From: Sulfurimonas sp.
GTDB lineage: Bacteria > Campylobacterota > Campylobacteria > Campylobacterales > Sulfurimonadaceae
Assembly: GCA_021157665.1 (NCBI GenBank)
Contig: JAGGWE010000124.1
Location: 1-8,131 of the forward strand
DNA: 8,131 nucleotides
Direction of reading: 5' to 3'
Shown: positions 6,019 to 8,131 of the stretch, piece after piece
How the letters are laid out: every line of letters begins with the position of its first letter
Numbering within the stretch: the stretch's first letter is position 1
Made by a program: the position numbers and the translations under genes
Notes under the pieces: generated by a model
The model's database searches: none
Seen by the model: only the letters and a program-made list of their open reading frames with translations
Told to the model about the DNA's origin: nothing

Positions 6019-7131
6019 ATGAAATATTTTTTATTTTTAGCACTATCTTTATCTTACCTATTTTCAAATAATGCAGTTCATACTTTTGCTCCAAGTTCAG
6101 ACTGTAAAGAGTGTCATACAAAAATTTATGATGAATACTATACTTCAATGCATGCAAACTCAACTCCACAAAAAGATCCTATACATGGTTCTGTTTGGGG
6201 TATGCATCCAAAAAATCTAAAATTTGAGCAATACACTTGTGGAAAATGTCACACCCCAACAGCGAATAATCTTGATGATATGCTTACTAAAGGTAAAAAA
6301 GCTCTACCGATGGCAAACAATGAAACTCATCAAACAGGTATCTCTTGTGCATATTGTCATCGTATTAAAAGTATAGAACTTCACTCAAAACCATCAAATA
6401 CTAACATAATCTCAAAACAAGAAAAAAACTACTACGGAACACTTAAAGACAATATAGACTCACCTTATCACGGTATCATAACAGAGGGTAATGAGCATAT
6501 GGCAAATGGAAATGTATGTATAGGTTGTCACTCTCATAAAAAGAATAAACGAGGACTAAATGTATGTTCAACTAACATTAAAAATGAGATGGATGGAGCA
6601 AACTGTGTAAGTTGCCACATGCCAAAAGTTGAGGGAAGTATATCTGAGTTGCATAAAACTAAAAAACACTCTTTTCATGGTTTTGCTGGAGCCCATTTCC
6701 ACTCAAATATGCTAACTAAATATGTAGATATTTCACTTCTTAGAGAGATAAATGATTTTATTATTAACATAGACAACCGTACATCACACGCCTTACTTTT
6801 ACACCCTTTGAGAATGGCTGTATTAAAAGTTTCTGTTACAAGAAAAAATAAAACTATAAAACTTAAAGATGAAGTCTTTGTTAGAGTGATTGGACATAAT
6901 GGTAAACCTGCTATGCCATGGAAGGCAAGTAAAACACTAAAAGACACAATGATTCAAGCGAATGAAAAAAGAGTTGTAAAATATGACTTTAAATTGAAAA
7001 AAAATGATAAAGTAAATGTTGTTTTAGGCTGGTATCTGGTAAATCCAAAAGCACTAAAATCTCTTAAACTACAAGATAAAAAAATAGCTACTGAATTTCA
7101 TGAATTTAAAAAGAAAAGTTTTAGTTTTTAA
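6019..7131 (+). CDS. Periplasmic pentahaem c-type cytochrome (cytochrome c554-like)
   Basis: This 370-residue protein begins with a signal peptide (MKYFLFLALSLSYLF), so it is exported to the periplasm. Five CxxCH haem sites are present at C29, C74, C110, C167 and C196. Candidate distal haem ligands include H45 (SMHANS), H63, H104 (THQTGISC), H151 and the His-rich KHSFHGFAGAHFH after the last haem site. The spacing, the CHMP after haem five and the HSFHGF motif resemble the cytochrome c554 family. Residues from about 240 onward contain no haem site and look like a beta-sandwich; such proteins often have an N...GHxxP motif here, and N252..SHALLLHP is a loose version. A free Cys lies at 183. Its role is presumably electron transfer in anaerobic or sulfur/nitrogen respiration; no partner enzyme is encoded here, so substrate and partners are unknown. 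AGAGGA at 6008-6013 is a good ribosome binding site. Its 3' end overlaps the convergent epimerase gene by 11 bases. Confidence 0.85.
   Translation: MKYFLFLALSLSYLFSNNAVHTFAPSSDCKECHTKIYDEYYTSMHANSTPQKDPIHGSVWGMHPKNLKFEQYTCGKCHTPTANNLDDMLTKGKKALPMANNETHQTGISCAYCHRIKSIELHSKPSNTNIISKQEKNYYGTLKDNIDSPYHGIITEGNEHMANGNVCIGCHSHKKNKRGLNVCSTNIKNEMDGANCVSCHMPKVEGSISELHKTKKHSFHGFAGAHFHSNMLTKYVDISLLREINDFIINIDNRTSHALLLHPLRMAVLKVSVTRKNKTIKLKDEVFVRVIGHNGKPAMPWKASKTLKDTMIQANEKRVVKYDFKLKKNDKVNVVLGWYLVNPKALKSLKLQDKKIATEFHEFKKKSFSF
6616..6623 (+). repeat. CACATGCC motif copy 6 (in cytochrome gene)
   Basis: Exact octamer with flanks TGC-motif-AAAAG. It is read CAC ATG CC(A), His-Met-Pro, and overlaps the histidine of the fifth CxxCH haem site. 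Confidence 0.65.
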
Positions 7132-8131
7132 CTATCTCGCACCCTCTAAAATCAAACTCTAACTCACTTGATGGCTCTTTGTAAAGAAGTGGGCTATCAA
7201 GGTCTATGTACTTTATAACATCACTATAAGCCATGGCTAAATGAAGAGCATAGTTTATAGAGTAAGGACCTTCAAGCATTGAACCAAGCATACACTTTAC
7301 ATTTTTTTCTCTTGCATACTCTAAAATCTCAACTGCTTTTGTAAGCCCACCACACTTCATAAGTTTTATATTTATCATATCAGCACTTTTTGACTCTACA
7401 ACTTTTTTTACATCTTCTAAAGTAAAGACTGTTTCATCTGCAAGTATAGGAACATTAGAATTTTGAGTGATTGTTTTTAAACCCTCAATATTACTTGCTA
7501 TTACAGGCTGTTCAATCAACTCTAACTTACAGTTTTTTACAGCTTCGATATACTTCAAAGTATTCTGTACACCCCAAGCCTGATTTGCATCGATAATTAT
7601 CTTGGCATGTGGCAATTTTGCAGAGATTGATTTTGTAACCTCGATAGCATGTGCGATATCTTCGCCAAGCTTTACTTTTAAAATATCCATCCCATCTCCA
7701 CATGCCGAGATAGAATCCTTAAGCATGGCAAATTTATTTTTTAAACTAATGGTAATATCTGTTTGGAGTTTTATCGGTTTTGTTGCACCAAAATACTCAT
7801 AAAGTTTTTGGTTTTTCTCTTGGGCAAGAAATGAAACAAGAGCCATATCTAAAGAGGCTTTTGCACTACTCCCTATTTTAGAATTATGTAAAATTTCCAA
7901 AGCATCACTCGGCATGTGGAAAATCAAACTATCCTTAATTTTTTCAATCGAAGCTAAAATATCCTCAAGCCCCTCTCCCGTAATAGCTTTTGTTGCAGGA
8001 GCTTCACCAACAGCAGTTAAACCGTTCCCACATGCCAAAGTCACCCGAACAAACTCTACATTTTCAACTCTTCGCAGAGCTGTGATAAAAGGGGTTTTTA
8101 GGGGGATATTTTTTAACTCTGTTTTTATGCT
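7121..8131 (-). CDS. Dipeptide epimerase (L-Ala-D/L-Glu epimerase type), N-terminus cut by right edge
   Basis: The minus-strand frame is open to the right edge and gives 336 residues. The part beyond 8044 (SIKTELKNIPLKTPFITALR) is the expected first strand and substrate loop of the family, so the GTG at 8042-8044 is internal and only a few codons are missing. The protein belongs to the enolase superfamily, muconate-lactonizing subgroup. In visible numbering, the base pair of the reaction is K154 (KVK, 152-154) and K256 (NIKLMKCGG). The Mg2+ ligands are D181 (DANQAW), E207 (IEQP) and D232 (LADET). D310 and D312 (IDLDSP) match the DxD motif that binds the dipeptide amino group in L-Ala-D/L-Glu epimerases. 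The likely role is cytoplasmic recycling of the murein dipeptide L-Ala-D-Glu; a related dipeptide specificity is possible. The Cys-containing peptides LACGNG (32-37) and SACGDG (142-147) both lie over copies of the repeated octamer. Four of its ten copies are in this gene. Confidence 0.9.
   Translation of the reverse strand, partial: SIKTELKNIPLKTPFITALRRVENVEFVRVTLACGNGLTAVGEAPATKAITGEGLEDILASIEKIKDSLIFHMPSDALEILHNSKIGSSAKASLDMALVSFLAQEKNQKLYEYFGATKPIKLQTDITISLKNKFAMLKDSISACGDGMDILKVKLGEDIAHAIEVTKSISAKLPHAKIIIDANQAWGVQNTLKYIEAVKNCKLELIEQPVIASNIEGLKTITQNSNVPILADETVFTLEDVKKVVESKSADMINIKLMKCGGLTKAVEILEYAREKNVKCMLGSMLEGPYSINYALHLAMAYSDVIKYIDLDSPLLYKEPSSELEFDFRGCEIVKN
7604..7611 (-). repeat. CACATGCC motif copy 7 (in epimerase gene)
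   Basis: Exact octamer on the minus strand with flanks TGC-motif-AAGATA. It is read CCA CAT GCC (Pro-His-Ala in LPHAKI). Confidence 0.7.
7699..7706 (+). repeat. CACATGCC motif copy 8 (in epimerase gene)
   Basis: Exact octamer with flanks CTC-motif-GAGATA. In the coding direction it gives GCA TGT GG(A), Ala-Cys-Gly within SACGDG, close before the catalytic KVK. Confidence 0.7.
7911..7918 (-). repeat. CACATGCC motif copy 9 (in epimerase gene)
   Basis: Exact octamer on the minus strand with flanks TTC-motif-GAG. It is read CAC ATG CC(G), His-Met-Pro. Confidence 0.7.
8029..8036 (+). repeat. CACATGCC motif copy 10 (in epimerase gene)
   Basis: Exact octamer with flanks TTCC-motif-AAAG. In the coding direction it gives GCA TGT GGG, Ala-Cys-Gly within LACGNG, the same hexapeptide as at copy 1. 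Confidence 0.7.

Noticed and set aside
7602..7802. Plus-strand open frame inside the epimerase gene
   Set aside because: It is antisense to the catalytic core of the enzyme and is short with no recognisable content.
595..8036. The CACATGCC copies as a CRISPR array or a transposon footprint
   Set aside because: Spacing is irregular (95 to about 3450 bases), copies are inside intact genes, and there are no flanking duplications or spacers.
8042..8044. GTG as the start of the epimerase
   Set aside because: The frame continues to the right edge and encodes the family's expected N-terminal strand (LKTPFITALRRVE), so this codon is internal.

Overview
The window looks like a chromosomal segment of a Campylobacterota (epsilonproteobacterial) species, probably a Sulfurimonas-like free-living sulfur or nitrogen respirer. 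The base composition is about one-third G+C by eye. The gene style also fits: an NhaA with the long loop 8 typical of this phylum, a split Aer-type energy-taxis receptor like Campylobacter CetB/CetA, and a periplasmic multihaem cytochrome. The assignment rests on protein character only; no rRNA or tRNA is present.

Left block (1-2517, all minus strand, overlapping genes). Read in the transcribed direction it encodes a protein with a BRCT-like N-terminus and LRV/HEAT-like repeats, then a MoxR-type AAA+ ATPase, then the start of a DUF2201 (VWA-like, putative metallopeptidase) protein that leaves the window at the left edge. The MoxR/DUF2201 pair is a familiar chaperone-like module. The repeat protein in front is a less familiar partner, and the metallopeptidase motif of the DUF2201 protein looks degenerate.

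Middle block (2593-5929, plus strand). A short divergent promoter region separates the left block from nhaA, a Na+/H+ antiporter. Behind it, with its own -10 box, lies a two-gene unit: a soluble Aer-like PAS protein overlapping a chemoreceptor that has a membrane hairpin, a signalling domain and a C-terminal zinc-binding CZB domain. Together they probably form a bipartite redox/energy-taxis receptor.

Right block (6019-8131). A pentahaem periplasmic cytochrome on the plus strand converges, with an 11-base overlap, on a minus-strand dipeptide (L-Ala-D/L-Glu) epimerase gene whose first few codons lie beyond the right edge. No gene-free stretch exceeds 90 bases.

The most unusual signal is not a gene. 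The octamer CACATGCC (or its complement GGCATGTG) occurs ten times in 8.1 kb, in both orientations, in several reading frames and only inside genes. Its flanks extend to a shared consensus CCACATGCCRAR. This is the pattern of a genome-wide DNA-level signal such as a DNA uptake sequence, a Chi/KOPS-like site or a protein or methylase target, and it appears to shape the encoded peptides.
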